Both the position numbers and the translations under genes were made by a program. Shown one piece after another: positions 27,817-37,044 of a DNA stretch of 64,000 nt. This stretch comes from JBCCEJ01 sp039030335 (GTDB lineage: Bacteria > Pseudomonadota > Gammaproteobacteria > HK1): NCBI GenBank assembly GCA_039030335.1, contig JBCCEJ010000013.1, positions 22,116-86,115 on the forward strand, written 5' to 3'. Under the pieces are notes generated by a model. That model was not told the origin of the DNA and did not search any database. It worked only from the letters and a program-made list of their open reading frames with translations. Within the stretch, counting starts at the first letter, position 1; the number at the start of each line of letters is the position of its first letter.

Positions 27817-28584
27817 ATGGAACTTGAAGAGAAAGTCGCAGTGATCACCGGCGGCTCCGGCGGCATTGGCCAGGCGATGGGAGCCGCCTTCCTGAGCAAT
27901 GGGGCGCGGGCCGTGGTGCTGGCTGACCTTGAGGCCGGCGCCGTGGAGCAGGCCGCCGCGTCGCTCGGCTGTGAGGGTGTCGTCTGTAACGTCTGCGACG
28001 AGTCGCAAGTCGAGGCCCTGGTAAACGGCGTGCTGGAGCGCCACGGTCGGATCGACCTGTTTTGTTCCAATGCGGGTGCCGCCCCTGCTGGCGTATTAAC
28101 CGATGCGGCCAATCAGGTCTGGCAGCAACAGTGGGACCTGCACGTCATGGCTCACCTGTACGCCGCGCGAGCGGTACTACCATCGATGCTCGAACGCGGA
28201 TCCGGATACCTTTTGAATACCGCTTCTGCCGCCGGGCTGCTCGCCGCGATAAGCACGGGCCCGTACACCGTTACCAAAGCCGCCGCCGTCAAGCTCGCCG
28301 AGTTTCTGGCGATAACGCACGGTGACGACGGCATCAAGGTATCGGTGTTGTGTCCGCAAGGCGTAAATACCGCGATGGCTCCCGGCAGCCTCGGCGATGG
28401 CCAGACCGACGGCATCATCGAACCGGAGCAGCTGGCGCGGACGGTCATCGAAGCCCTGCGTGAGGAGCGCTTCCACGTATTACCCCATCCGGAAGTTGAA
28501 GATTATGTGCGCCGCAAGGGCGACGACATCGACCGATGGCTTCACGGTATGCGGCGCCTGAGACAACGCTCACTATCCCGCTGA
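27817..28584 (+). CDS. SDR-family oxidoreductase
   Basis: 255 residues from ATG 27817 with GCAGGG upstream. Cofactor motif TGGSGGIG (residues 11-18), NAG in CSNAGAAPAG, catalytic Ser in LLNTASAAGLLA and YTVTK as YxxxK. The CDD-like EVCNVCDESQVEAL shows a Cys-rich linker in the second beta-alpha unit. The C-terminus, LRQRSLSR, is basic and lacks the usual GG.V.DGG ending. The substrate is unknown. It is followed 121 bases later by an acyl-CoA ligase, so both may act on one hydroxy- or oxo-acyl substrate. Confidence 0.88.
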   Translation: MELEEKVAVITGGSGGIGQAMGAAFLSNGARAVVLADLEAGAVEQAAASLGCEGVVCNVCDESQVEALVNGVLERHGRIDLFCSNAGAAPAGVLTDAANQVWQQQWDLHVMAHLYAARAVLPSMLERGSGYLLNTASAAGLLAAISTGPYTVTKAAAVKLAEFLAITHGDDGIKVSVLCPQGVNTAMAPGSLGDGQTDGIIEPEQLARTVIEALREERFHVLPHPEVEDYVRRKGDDIDRWLHGMRRLRQRSLSR

Positions 28585-28705
28585 GCGCCGTCGGACAGGC
28601 AGCGCGATGGAGCGTGCTGGAACGCCCGACGATCCGATGAGTTACACCCGAATTCCGTAAGCCACGGAACCAGCGAGATACCCGGGCCCAAATGGAGATC
28701 AGGCC

Positions 28706-30172
28706 ATGGCAGAGCTGAACTACGCTGAGCGACTTGCCGCGCTCGCAGCCGCGCATCCGAACGCGCCGATGCTGACAGTGCTGGACCGCACCGGCGCGGA
28801 GATCGAAACGCTGACCTGGGGCGATGCCGACCGGCGCGCCAACCGCCTCGCAAACGGCCTCGCCGCCGCCGGCTTACGCCCTGCGGACTACATGACCATC
28901 GCTCTGCCGAACAGTGCCGGGTTCGTGATCTCCTGTCTCGCGGCCTGGAAACTTGGTGCCGTACCGCAGCCGGTATCGTCAGCGTTGCCGGAACCGGAGA
29001 TGGACGCGATCGTCGAGCTGGCCGAAAGTCGCGCCGTCATCGGTGTGCCGCCCGAGCGCTATCCCGGGCGCATCTGCCTCGACGCCGCCGGGCTCGACTT
29101 TGAAGACCAGCCCGCGAGCCCTCCACCACCGGCGCTGTCGCCAGCCTGGAAGGCACCAACCTCAGGGGGGAGTACCGGCCGGCCGAAACTCATCGTCTCG
29201 GGCGATCCGGCCCTCTACGATCCAGATGACACGGGCTTATCGGAGGCTGCCGGGTTCGCAGCCGGCGGTGTCACTTTGATGCCCGGTCCGCTCTACCACA
29301 ACGGCCCGTTCATCTGGGTGTTCACGCAGCTGCTGGTCGATGGTCATGTGGTGGTGCTGAGCCGCTTCGATGCGGAAACGACGCTCACGGCGCTGGCGCA
29401 CTACCGGGCCGACATCGTCTACCTGGTACCGACGATGATGAGCCGGATCTGGAAATTGCCGGCGAACATCAGGGAGACACTCGACCTGTCCGCGCTCCGC
29501 CGCGTCTGGCATCTGGCCGCGCCGTGTCCGGAATGGCTGAAACGTGCGTGGATCGAATGGCTGGGGCCCGAGCGGATCTTCGAACTCTACGGAGGCACCG
29601 AAGCGCAGGCTTTCACGATGCTCGATGGCACCGAATGGTTGTCGCATCCAGGCTCCGTCGGACGCGTTGCGTCGGGGGAGATCCGCATTCTCGACGCCGA
29701 TGGACAGGCGGTGCCAGACGGTACCGTAGGCGAGGTCTACATGCGTCCGGAACCCGGCCGCGTGCCCTATTACTATCGCGGCGCCACGCCGCGGCAACTC
29801 GACGGCGGCTGGGAATCGCTCGGCGACATGGGTTGGACCGACGCCGATGGTTTCCTGTACCTCGCAGATCGCCGCACCGACATGATTCTGTCGGGGGGCG
29901 CGAACGTCTATCCGGCCGAAATCGAAGCGGCTCTGGAAGCCCATCCGGCGGTCCGGTCGTGCGCGGTCATCGGCCTGCCCGACGACGATCTGGGCCAGGT
30001 CGCACATGCGATCGTCGAAGCGGAAGGTCTGGATGCGGAGGCTCTGGATAGTTTCGTAGGTGCCCGCCTCGCCCGATACAAATGCCCGCGTACCTACGAA
30101 TTCGTTACGGAACCATTGCGCGATGACGCCGGCAAGGTCAGGCGGTCGTCACTGCGCGAAGCGCGCGTCTGA
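28706..30172 (+). CDS. AMP-binding acyl-CoA synthetase/ligase
   Basis: 488 residues. The adenylate-forming signature SGGSTGRPK (about residues 152-160), the A5 block YGGTEAQAFTML, the A7 block LGDMGWTDADGFLYLADRR and the hinge GGANVYPAEIEAAL are present, with the A10 Lys in DDAGKVRRSSLREARV. Such enzymes form acyl-AMP then acyl-CoA; the short N-terminal half and motif order resemble the bile-acid CoA ligase/ feruloyl-CoA ligase group. Start: ATG 28706 with GGAG at spacing 9. Located after an SDR and TRAP binding protein, fitting uptake and activation of a carboxylic acid, by inference. Confidence 0.9.
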   Translation: MAELNYAERLAALAAAHPNAPMLTVLDRTGAEIETLTWGDADRRANRLANGLAAAGLRPADYMTIALPNSAGFVISCLAAWKLGAVPQPVSSALPEPEMDAIVELAESRAVIGVPPERYPGRICLDAAGLDFEDQPASPPPPALSPAWKAPTSGGSTGRPKLIVSGDPALYDPDDTGLSEAAGFAAGGVTLMPGPLYHNGPFIWVFTQLLVDGHVVVLSRFDAETTLTALAHYRADIVYLVPTMMSRIWKLPANIRETLDLSALRRVWHLAAPCPEWLKRAWIEWLGPERIFELYGGTEAQAFTMLDGTEWLSHPGSVGRVASGEIRILDADGQAVPDGTVGEVYMRPEPGRVPYYYRGATPRQLDGGWESLGDMGWTDADGFLYLADRRTDMILSGGANVYPAEIEAALEAHPAVRSCAVIGLPDDDLGQVAHAIVEAEGLDAEALDSFVGARLARYKCPRTYEFVTEPLRDDAGKVRRSSLREARV

Positions 30173-30206
30173 CCGTCTGGCCACCGTCAGTCAGAGCGAC
30201 GCGCGC

Positions 30207-30893
30207 TCAGCCGGCGGTCACGGTTGCCACGAACTGTCGGATCCGCGCGGCGTTGACGCCGAAATCACCCTTGCCATCACGTGACCGCGACCTGACGTCG
30301 ACGAGCGCACCATCGCCGTCGGCCCGCACGCGCACGCTGATGTCGTCAACAAATCGGAACCACGTGCTGGTCGAGGTGCCGACGAACGTACCGCTCGACG
30401 GGTCCTCGGAAACGATTTCCCATCCGAGCGTGCGCGCGGCATCCAGGCCGCGGGCAAATGCCGCCTCCTGCGACATGGCGACGCGCGCGGTGCGCACGTC
30501 GGCGTAAGCGCTCTTCAGTACGTTGCGAAGTCGCGTCGGCAACGGCCCCGGTGTCTCTCCGGCGAAGCGGGGTGGGTTCTGAAGATCGGTGCTGACGTCG
30601 TTGATGCGCGGGTGGTCCCGGCCGCTCAGCACCAGGGCGGCCAGCGTGCCGACCAGCAGCAAGCCCACAAGTGTTGTGAGCCAGGTGTACCCCGGAATAC
30701 CCGTACCACTGCGCAGACCGAGAAAAATGCCGACCAGCCCGACGATCAGTGCGACCAGACCAGCCAGCCCGCCGCCACCGAACGCCACGGCGAAACCTGG
30801 TAGTGGCGGCAACCAACCGAGGCGCGCGCCTATGGCACCGATAAGAGGCAGGCCGATCGTCAGCACGGCCAGAATAATGGATAGCATGCGCAT
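30207..30893 (-). CDS. DUF1499 domain-containing membrane protein
   Basis: 228 residues from ATG 30893 (an ATG at 30887 is also possible). Three N-terminal membrane segments (residues about 3-20, 33-55 and 65-90) precede a DUF1499 domain, recognisable by NDVSTDLQNPPRF, GWEIVSEDPSSGTFVGTS and DDISVRVRADGDGALVDVRS then RIRQF. The function of DUF1499 is unknown; it is widespread in proteobacteria. It is convergent with the acyl-CoA ligase gene. No strong Shine-Dalgarno is visible. Confidence 0.85.
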   Translation of the reverse strand: MRMLSIILAVLTIGLPLIGAIGARLGWLPPLPGFAVAFGGGGLAGLVALIVGLVGIFLGLRSGTGIPGYTWLTTLVGLLLVGTLAALVLSGRDHPRINDVSTDLQNPPRFAGETPGPLPTRLRNVLKSAYADVRTARVAMSQEAAFARGLDAARTLGWEIVSEDPSSGTFVGTSTSTWFRFVDDISVRVRADGDGALVDVRSRSRDGKGDFGVNAARIRQFVATVTAG

Positions 30894-31141
30894 CCAGAGA
30901 GTATACCGGTGCGAGGCCTGCCGGTTCCGGTGTCTGGAGCTGGACAAGAGCGCTCCGATCTGTGCGCTGCGTTCACCAACGCCCGTGCGGATCCTGGTTT
31001 ACTAGGGCTGACCGAACGCACAGGGCCAGTGCGATTCCGGCGCCCGGCTGGAGCTCGCGCTTACCGATCAGGGCCACGGATTACTCTCCACCGGAGTGCG
31101 GCAAGCCGCAGCGCCCGACGCCAGGAATCGCACTGTTGAAT

Positions 31142-32029
31142 ATGAGCCGACCCCCTTTCTCAGTGACATCAACTACGCGCCTGGCGATGGTGAGTGCGGC
31201 ACTGGTGTGGACGTGCGCAGCCGCCTCGACGCTCGCCAATGAGGTGCGCATCGACGTGCGCGACGCTGAGCGCTGCATCGTGTCAAACGGCCTGCCGGCG
31301 CACGCGACCGGGACCTTTCCGAACCCGGGTAACCCGGGGCGCGTCAGCGAGCAGAACCACCGCTTCTGCATACCGGCAAAGCCGGCGCGGCGCGCTGATG
31401 CCACACCGCTCTCAGGCACGACCGCAATCGCCCTGAACGGCGTATTGATCCGACCCGGGACCGCCGACTTCTACGATGCCGGTGCGTCGCGGGGATTCAG
31501 CCGCAATGGCGATCGCCGTTGCCGGTTGGAAGGTATGGGCAATGCTGACGCGCTTGGCATGGATCGGAACAACGCGCATACCGATCCGCGCGGGATCTAC
31601 CACTATCACGGCGTACCGCACGGCCTCGTCGCGAACCGCGACGGTACGCACATCGCCTACGCCGCGGACGGTTTCGAAATCCACCGCGTGCCCGGCAGGC
31701 GGGCGAGCTATCGCCTGAAGACTGGCATTCGCCCGTACGGCCCAACGCGCCGCTACGACGGAATCTGCGAAACCGACTGGGAGTACGCGGCCGGGTCCGG
31801 CGACCTCGACCGGTGCAATGGTGGATTGTTGAACGGCCGTTACGTCTATTTCGTGACTGACTCGTTCCCGTTCTGGCCGCGTTGCGCGTTCGGTGATGTC
31901 AGCGCCGACTTCAGGCGCGGACCGGGAGGCGGAGGCGACGCGCAGCGCCATCGGGAACGCCGCGGTCGACACGGAAAGCGCCATCATCACGGGCACGGAC
32001 ATCCGCCGCCGCCACGGCATCGCGACTAG
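31142..32029 (+). CDS. Secreted YHYH domain protein with His-rich tail
   Basis: 295 residues from ATG 31142 (a Met at 31187 is an alternative). Signal peptide: AMVSAALVWTCAAASTLA. The YHYH motif is DPRGIYHYHGVPHG, near residue 155, surrounded by TAIALNGVLIRPGT and a Cys-paired region, typical of the YHYH family often found as secreted proteins of unknown function. The last 30 residues are a Gly/Arg/His-rich tail (HRERRGRHGKRHHHGHGHPP), which could bind metal ions. No Shine-Dalgarno is clear. It is convergent with the CaiB gene. Confidence 0.82.
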   Translation: MSRPPFSVTSTTRLAMVSAALVWTCAAASTLANEVRIDVRDAERCIVSNGLPAHATGTFPNPGNPGRVSEQNHRFCIPAKPARRADATPLSGTTAIALNGVLIRPGTADFYDAGASRGFSRNGDRRCRLEGMGNADALGMDRNNAHTDPRGIYHYHGVPHGLVANRDGTHIAYAADGFEIHRVPGRRASYRLKTGIRPYGPTRRYDGICETDWEYAAGSGDLDRCNGGLLNGRYVYFVTDSFPFWPRCAFGDVSADFRRGPGGGGDAQRHRERRGRHGKRHHHGHGHPPPPRHRD

Positions 32030-32087
32030 CCGACGGCCCAACCTCCATACTCGTGCGCGGTGGGGTCGCGAGCCATCGCCAACCGGC

Positions 32088-33293
32088 TCAGGCCACGACG
32101 CCGTGTGCGCGCAGTGCGGCGATCTCGCCCGGCGGCAGTGCCAGCCAATCGCTCAACACTTCGTCGGTATGTTCTCCAAGCGCGGGTTCCACGCTGACCT
32201 CAGGCGAGGGAGTGTCGGAAAATCGGAGCGGGCTCGCCGGCAGCACGACGTCACCGAGTGTCGGGTGCGCAATATCGTGCAACATGCCGCGACCGTGCAT
32301 GTGCTCATCGCGCGTTACTTCGACCAGATCGCGAACCGGCGCAGCCGGCACGCGCGCGCCCTTGAGCGCCTCGGCGAGGTCAGCCTTGTTCCACTGTTTT
32401 GTCCAGGCCGCCACTTCGGCATCGAGGGCATCGTCGTTTTCAGAACGCGCCTTGGCGGTCGCGAAGCGCGGATCGGTAGCAAGTTCCGGGCGCCCCATCA
32501 GCTCGACCATGTTTTCCCAGTGAACGTCGCGCACACAGATGACCGCGACATGCCCGTCGCGACACGCGTAGACGTTGTAGGGACCGGGTCCGCGCGTCGG
32601 ATGACGATTTCCGCGGCGCTCGGGCGGCGTGCCGCCCTGGTTGTACATACTGGCGAGATTGCTCGCGAGCACCGGGAACACCGCCTCCAGCATGGCGACT
32701 TCGACGCGCCGGCCGCGGCCCGTACGGCTCGCCTCGACCAGCGCCGTGACGATGCCTGCGTACAGGTGCACCCCGCCGAAGAAATCACAAACCGCAAGAC
32801 CGGTCTTCAACGGTGGACCGTCAGCCGGGCCGTTGATGCTCATGACGCCGCCCACCGCCTGAACCGTCAGGTCCATCGCCAGGTTGTTCCGCGCCGGGCC
32901 GGATAGACCGTAGCCGGTGCTCGATGCGCACACCAGACGCGGATTGGCGGCCATCAATGCATCGATGTCTACGCCGAGGCGTTCCAGAGCACCGGGCGCA
33001 AAATTCTCCAGCAGGACATCGGCTTCGCGCGCGAGCCGCAATAGCAGCTCACGGCCGTCATCCGATTTGAGATCGACCACCAGCCCCCGCTTGTTCGTAT
33101 TCAGCATCGAAAACGACAGCGGCGTCGTACCGCCGGCACCGCGAAACCGGAGCGCATCGCCGCGCGGCGGCTCCAGCTTCACGACATCTGCGCCGGCGTG
33201 CGCCAACAGGAAACCGGCGTATGAGCCGTTGTAGATCTGGCCGAGGTCCAGAACTTTGATACCGGCCAGCGGCCACGACGGGTCCATGGTCAT
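32088..33293 (-). CDS. CaiB/BaiF family (class III) CoA-transferase
   Basis: 401 residues, the usual length. Seen: GIKVLDLGQIYNGSYAGFLL, GADVVKLEPPRGDALRFRG, NKRGLVVDLKSDDGRELLLR, CASSTGYGLSGPARNNLAMD with the Asp at the catalytic position of formyl-CoA transferase-type enzymes, then GVHLYAGIVTALVEASRTG. These enzymes move CoA between acyl groups through an aspartyl-CoA anhydride. It is the last gene of a four-gene minus-strand unit (thioesterase, M20 hydrolase, phosphatase, CoA-transferase) with 17 bases before it. Confidence 0.92.
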   Translation of the reverse strand: MTMDPSWPLAGIKVLDLGQIYNGSYAGFLLAHAGADVVKLEPPRGDALRFRGAGGTTPLSFSMLNTNKRGLVVDLKSDDGRELLLRLAREADVLLENFAPGALERLGVDIDALMAANPRLVCASSTGYGLSGPARNNLAMDLTVQAVGGVMSINGPADGPPLKTGLAVCDFFGGVHLYAGIVTALVEASRTGRGRRVEVAMLEAVFPVLASNLASMYNQGGTPPERRGNRHPTRGPGPYNVYACRDGHVAVICVRDVHWENMVELMGRPELATDPRFATAKARSENDDALDAEVAAWTKQWNKADLAEALKGARVPAAPVRDLVEVTRDEHMHGRGMLHDIAHPTLGDVVLPASPLRFSDTPSPEVSVEPALGEHTDEVLSDWLALPPGEIAALRAHGVVA

Positions 33294-33310
33294 CGATTTC
33301 TCCTTCGAAG

Positions 33311-33871
33311 TTACGGCGAGATGCGCGCCCGCGAAGGCCAGCCGAACGCGCCGGCTGCCCCTACATAGTCTGCCTGCGCCCGCGTTTCTATCGCGCCCGG
33401 GCGGGCACGTCGAACGGCCGTGATCGCCGCGTCAGGCGCCAGACCGGCCAGCGACAGAATACGCGCCGCGAACATCCCGGTGCGGCCGAGCCCCGCGGCG
33501 CAGTGAACGGCAACACATCCGCCCTCACCGAGCGCTGCCTGCAGTTCCGGTGCTGCATCTTGCCACGCGCGCACGAAAGCACTTTGCGGCGTTTGCATAT
33601 CAGCGATCGGGCAGTGCCAGAATCGCAGGTCATGGCGTCGATACGCTTCCAACAGCCGCGGTACACCGAGCCGTGCGAGTTCAGACGTTTCGAGTAGTGT
33701 CACCACCGCCGACGCACCGCACGAGCGCAACGCCCGGATGTCGGCGTCCAGACGGCTCGGCGGAGGTTCGCCAGGATCGCCTGGCAGCCGCCTGCCAGGG
33801 CATCGGCAAAGCGCCAGCGTGCCGCCAGCCGGCACGGCCAGACGGTCGATCGTGAGGGGTGTGACGCGCAT
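33311..33871 (-). CDS. Dual-specificity/protein tyrosine phosphatase-like protein
   Basis: 186 residues. The P-loop HCAAGLGRTG gives Cys124 and Arg130 (CX5R), and WHCPIADMQTPQSAFVRAW supplies the general-acid Asp region, as in CDKN3/DUSP-like phosphatases. It starts at 33871, overlapping the M20 gene stop by one base (TGATG), so it is probably translated by re-initiation. Placement inside a catabolic operon is unusual: it may hydrolyse a small phosphorylated metabolite rather than protein. The sequence is intact with no membrane segment. Confidence 0.85.
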   Translation of the reverse strand: MRVTPLTIDRLAVPAGGTLALCRCPGRRLPGDPGEPPPSRLDADIRALRSCGASAVVTLLETSELARLGVPRLLEAYRRHDLRFWHCPIADMQTPQSAFVRAWQDAAPELQAALGEGGCVAVHCAAGLGRTGMFAARILSLAGLAPDAAITAVRRARPGAIETRAQADYVGAAGAFGWPSRARISP

Positions 33872-35229
33872 CAGTTACCCGGCGTCAACAGCGCGGCGTG
33901 CTGCTCCAGATCGACCCGCTCCGTCGACATCATGCTGCGGTTGAACTCGAGGTATTCGGCGCGGCTGAGCTTTGGGGTCGCCTCATCGACGATCTGGCGG
34001 GCCTGCCGCGCGTCATCGTGCAACAGGTCGATAGCCGTCATCGCCAGCAACTTCGCCATGTTGATGTACACGGCTTCGTGGTCATCCAGCAGGTAGTCAT
34101 TGCCGTGACCAACGCCGGTCGCACCGAAAATGTACGGATGTGAAACCGGCATGATGTGACCCAGATCGCCCATGTCCGTCGACCCGGTGCGGTGCTCTTC
34201 GATATGAAACTGACCGTCACCGTAGATCGACGCTACGTTGTCACCCCAGAGTTCACTGATGGTGCGGTTGTTTCGTTGCGGCAGATAGCCGGCCGTGGTT
34301 TCGATCTCGACGCCGGCGCCTATCGCCATCGCGGCACCGCGCGCCGCGCGATCCACCTTACGCGCCGCGTCCACGATCCCCTCCAGGGTACGGCCGCGCA
34401 CGAAAGTCTCGAGCGTTACGTCCGCTGGCACGGCGCTGACCGCATCACCGCCTTTGGTAATGATCGGATGAATGCGGATGGTGTCGGAGTCCCAGAACGT
34501 CTCGCGCAGCAACGCGATAGCGGTCATGCACAGGTTGGCCGCGTTCAACGCGTTGATGCCGAGCTGCGGCCGGGCACCGGCGTGAGACGATTTGCCGATG
34601 AACCGGATCTTCTTGATGACCGCGCCGTTACTCGAATTGGCGACGTGCGATGCCAACGTGTCGTTCTTCGTATGACACATCAGGGCCAGATCGACATCGT
34701 CGAAATGCCCGAGCTTTATCATCTCGGCTTTGCCGGTCAGGAACTCGATCTCGCCGCGCGCGCGCAGATCCATGCGGTAACCAACTTCGATCATCTCTTC
34801 GGCCGGCACGGCCATGAACGCGATATCGCCTCCCAGATGCGGCAACACACCGCCGTGAATGAGACCCCGGGCGGCGCCGAGCATGCCGGCGACCTGGGCA
34901 TTGTGTCCGCACGCATGCGCCGCGCCGGTCCTTGGGTCCGCGTGCGGGTGGTCGGGAATACAGAGGCTGTCGAGTTCGCCGATCAGTGCGAGCACGGGGC
35001 CATCGTTTTGCTGTTGGCGCGTGCGCGCCTTCACTCCGGTCAACGCGAGCCCGGTCTGCGGCGACAGGCCAAGCCCTTCAAATGCGTGAGCTACCAGGGC
35101 CGCCGTTTCAGTTTCGCGAAAGCCGGTCTCCGGGTGCCGCAGGATGTGCTCACCTAACGCGATGATCTGTTCGCGCTCGCGATCGATCGCTGCGCAGGCT
35201 TCACGCTTCAACTGTTCTATATCCATCAT
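33871..35229 (-). CDS. M20-family amidohydrolase/peptidase
   Basis: 452 residues from ATG 35229, with GAGG at 6-base spacing. Metal-site blocks: HACGHNAQVAGMLGAA (H and GHN), VPAEEMIEV (Glu-Glu pair), KSSHAGARPQLGINALNAA, and GSTDMGDLGHIMP near the C-terminus. M20D-like enzymes such as p-aminobenzoyl-glutamate or N-acyl-amino acid hydrolases have this pattern; they cleave amide bonds with two Zn ions. It is preceded by the thioesterase gene (20 bases) and followed by the phosphatase with a one-base overlap. Confidence 0.9.
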   Translation of the reverse strand: MMDIEQLKREACAAIDREREQIIALGEHILRHPETGFRETETAALVAHAFEGLGLSPQTGLALTGVKARTRQQQNDGPVLALIGELDSLCIPDHPHADPRTGAAHACGHNAQVAGMLGAARGLIHGGVLPHLGGDIAFMAVPAEEMIEVGYRMDLRARGEIEFLTGKAEMIKLGHFDDVDLALMCHTKNDTLASHVANSSNGAVIKKIRFIGKSSHAGARPQLGINALNAANLCMTAIALLRETFWDSDTIRIHPIITKGGDAVSAVPADVTLETFVRGRTLEGIVDAARKVDRAARGAAMAIGAGVEIETTAGYLPQRNNRTISELWGDNVASIYGDGQFHIEEHRTGSTDMGDLGHIMPVSHPYIFGATGVGHGNDYLLDDHEAVYINMAKLLAMTAIDLLHDDARQARQIVDEATPKLSRAEYLEFNRSMMSTERVDLEQHAALLTPGN

Positions 35230-35249
35230 CGCGATCCTCGTATGACGCT

Positions 35250-36062
35250 CTACGCCCCGGCACGCGGCGGGCGCGCCCGCACCGCAACGCTCTGCACGGC
35301 CAGTCCAACCGGCCGGTCCACATCGAAGAGTTGACTTTGTGCGATCGCGGCGCCGTCCACTGCCGTGTGCGTCACGGCGTGTATGCCGATCCACTCACCC
35401 ACCGGGTGCAGCGCGGCTGCCACGGTCAAATCGGCGTTGGCGAATACGTAGCCGCGCCACGGCACGACCGCCGAGATGCCGTTACAAAAATCCGCCGCCG
35501 TAACCAATCTGGCCCAGGGGCCAGGCGGTTCCTGGTCTACCACCGGACATAGCAGGCGAAACCAGACGGCACCGGGCCCCGGCTCTACAAAGCTGCTTTG
35601 CACTACCCGCATTTCGACCGCGTTACGGGCAAACGTCACGCGCCGCCCGACGCCGATATCTTCGGGCGCTGTCCCAGCTTCCGGCAAACCCGGCATCTGG
35701 TCTGCGGCACGTCGCATCCGCGTCTTTTCCACATCCGGCAACGGCGCTGCCCCGGCAGCGATGTGGAGCGCCTCGCTTCGGGCCACCGGCTGCCCGTCTG
35801 CGGATAGTTCGGCACTCGTGCGCTGTACCTGCCGGCCGCTTCTCGCGACCTGTACGGTCAACTGCAAGGGCGCCTTCGGCACCGGCTTCAGCAACTCGAG
35901 CGTAAAACGCACGATCCGCCCGCTGACATCAGCACGCGCCTGCCGCTCCACCATCAGCGCAGCCACGGCGCCGCCGTGAAGTGCGCGCGGATCCCACGGT
36001 CCTCCAGCGAGTTCCGTGGGTAGATAGCGGTTGTTCTCAAAAACGAATAGGGGTTGTTGCAT
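35250..36062 (-). CDS. Thioesterase family protein (TesB-like hotdog)
   Basis: 270 residues. WDPRALHGGAVAALMVERQA is the N-terminal hotdog motif of acyl-CoA thioesterase (4HBT_3/TesB-like), and VTAADFCNGISAVVPW plus DLTVAAALHPVGEWIGIHAV form the second repeat. TesB-type enzymes hydrolyse acyl-CoA. It opens the four-gene minus-strand operon with M20 hydrolase, phosphatase and CaiB CoA-transferase. This composition fits CoA-linked catabolism of a carboxylate. Start at 36062 has no good Shine-Dalgarno. It diverges from the DUF3592-like gene. Confidence 0.85.
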   Translation of the reverse strand: MQQPLFVFENNRYLPTELAGGPWDPRALHGGAVAALMVERQARADVSGRIVRFTLELLKPVPKAPLQLTVQVARSGRQVQRTSAELSADGQPVARSEALHIAAGAAPLPDVEKTRMRRAADQMPGLPEAGTAPEDIGVGRRVTFARNAVEMRVVQSSFVEPGPGAVWFRLLCPVVDQEPPGPWARLVTAADFCNGISAVVPWRGYVFANADLTVAAALHPVGEWIGIHAVTHTAVDGAAIAQSQLFDVDRPVGLAVQSVAVRARPPRAGA

Positions 36063-36168
36063 CTTTTGCGCCGACCATCGCGCAGTATGAGCGTGCTACA
36101 TCCAGGCCACGAAACTCCTACCGAGCACACACTGGTCGCGGCTTATCCTGCGCGAGCATAATGCGGCA

Positions 36169-36999
36169 ATGCATCAGAACGCGGAAGAGCGCCGCCAAGG
36201 CACCGAGTTGCAAAGCTGGCGCGAGCGCCTCGGCGAACCGCCGCGCGAAGCCGTCGCGGCACAGCTTCGCGGCTACTGGCGCCATGACAACCGACGGTGG
36301 CGAAACGTCACGATCATCGGCGTCTTCCTGTGCGCGCTCGCGTTCATCATCGCGTTCCCGTGGCCGCTGCTCGCCACGATGGAACTGGACTGGCGCGGAG
36401 AAACCACGGAAGGGCTCGTCGTGGCCAGCCGGTTCCAGCACCGGGGACTGGGCCCGCATATGTTCATGCGCAAGCGTTCGATCTACGGCACGCGCTTTCG
36501 TTATCGGGACGCCAGTGGCACGGTTCGCGACGGCTTCAACCTCGACACCAGAGAGTGGTCGGCGGGTGAGCGCGTGACGGTCGAATACTTGGGAGATGGC
36601 AGCGCCGCGCGCATCGAAGGCGGGTTCTTCGTATCGGGCGGGTATTGGGCCGGCATCTGGACCTGCCTGTTCCCCGGGCTCGCACTGTTTGGCGTCTGGA
36701 ACTACCGGCGGTCGGTCAATCGACACCGGGATCTGGTCCGTTTCGGCAAGCTCGCGATGGCGGATATCGAGCAGATCTGGATCGACGGTTCGCCCGACCG
36801 CGCGAACGGATGGGTGGCATTGCGTCTCGATACCCCGGCTGGCGGCATTCAACTCACCCAGTCGTTGCAGGGCAACGCGCTGCAGCGTGCCCAAACGCTC
36901 ATCAAGGCGGGCCGTCGGGTTGTCGTGCTGCATCACGCCAATCAGCCGCGCGAGTGCATCTTGCTCGACCTCCTTCCGCCGCTGCCCGGCCGAGGCTGA
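36169..36999 (+). CDS. DUF3592-like membrane protein
   Basis: 276 residues. Two membrane segments: VTIIGVFLCALAFIIAFPWP (residues about 47-66) and YWAGIWTCLFPGLALFGVW (about 160-178), flanking a domain with RWGET-like and YGTRFRYRDASGTVRDGF, a pattern of DUF3592. The C-terminal cytoplasmic part reads FGKLAMADIEQIWIDGS. Function is unknown. It is divergent from the thioesterase operon by about 106 bases and is 45 bases upstream of an SDR gene. Confidence 0.7.
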   Translation: MHQNAEERRQGTELQSWRERLGEPPREAVAAQLRGYWRHDNRRWRNVTIIGVFLCALAFIIAFPWPLLATMELDWRGETTEGLVVASRFQHRGLGPHMFMRKRSIYGTRFRYRDASGTVRDGFNLDTREWSAGERVTVEYLGDGSAARIEGGFFVSGGYWAGIWTCLFPGLALFGVWNYRRSVNRHRDLVRFGKLAMADIEQIWIDGSPDRANGWVALRLDTPAGGIQLTQSLQGNALQRAQTLIKAGRRVVVLHHANQPRECILLDLLPPLPGRG

Positions 37000-37044
37000 C
37001 CGAGGCACCGTTTCACGCATGCACAACCCCCGGAAGTCTTCACG

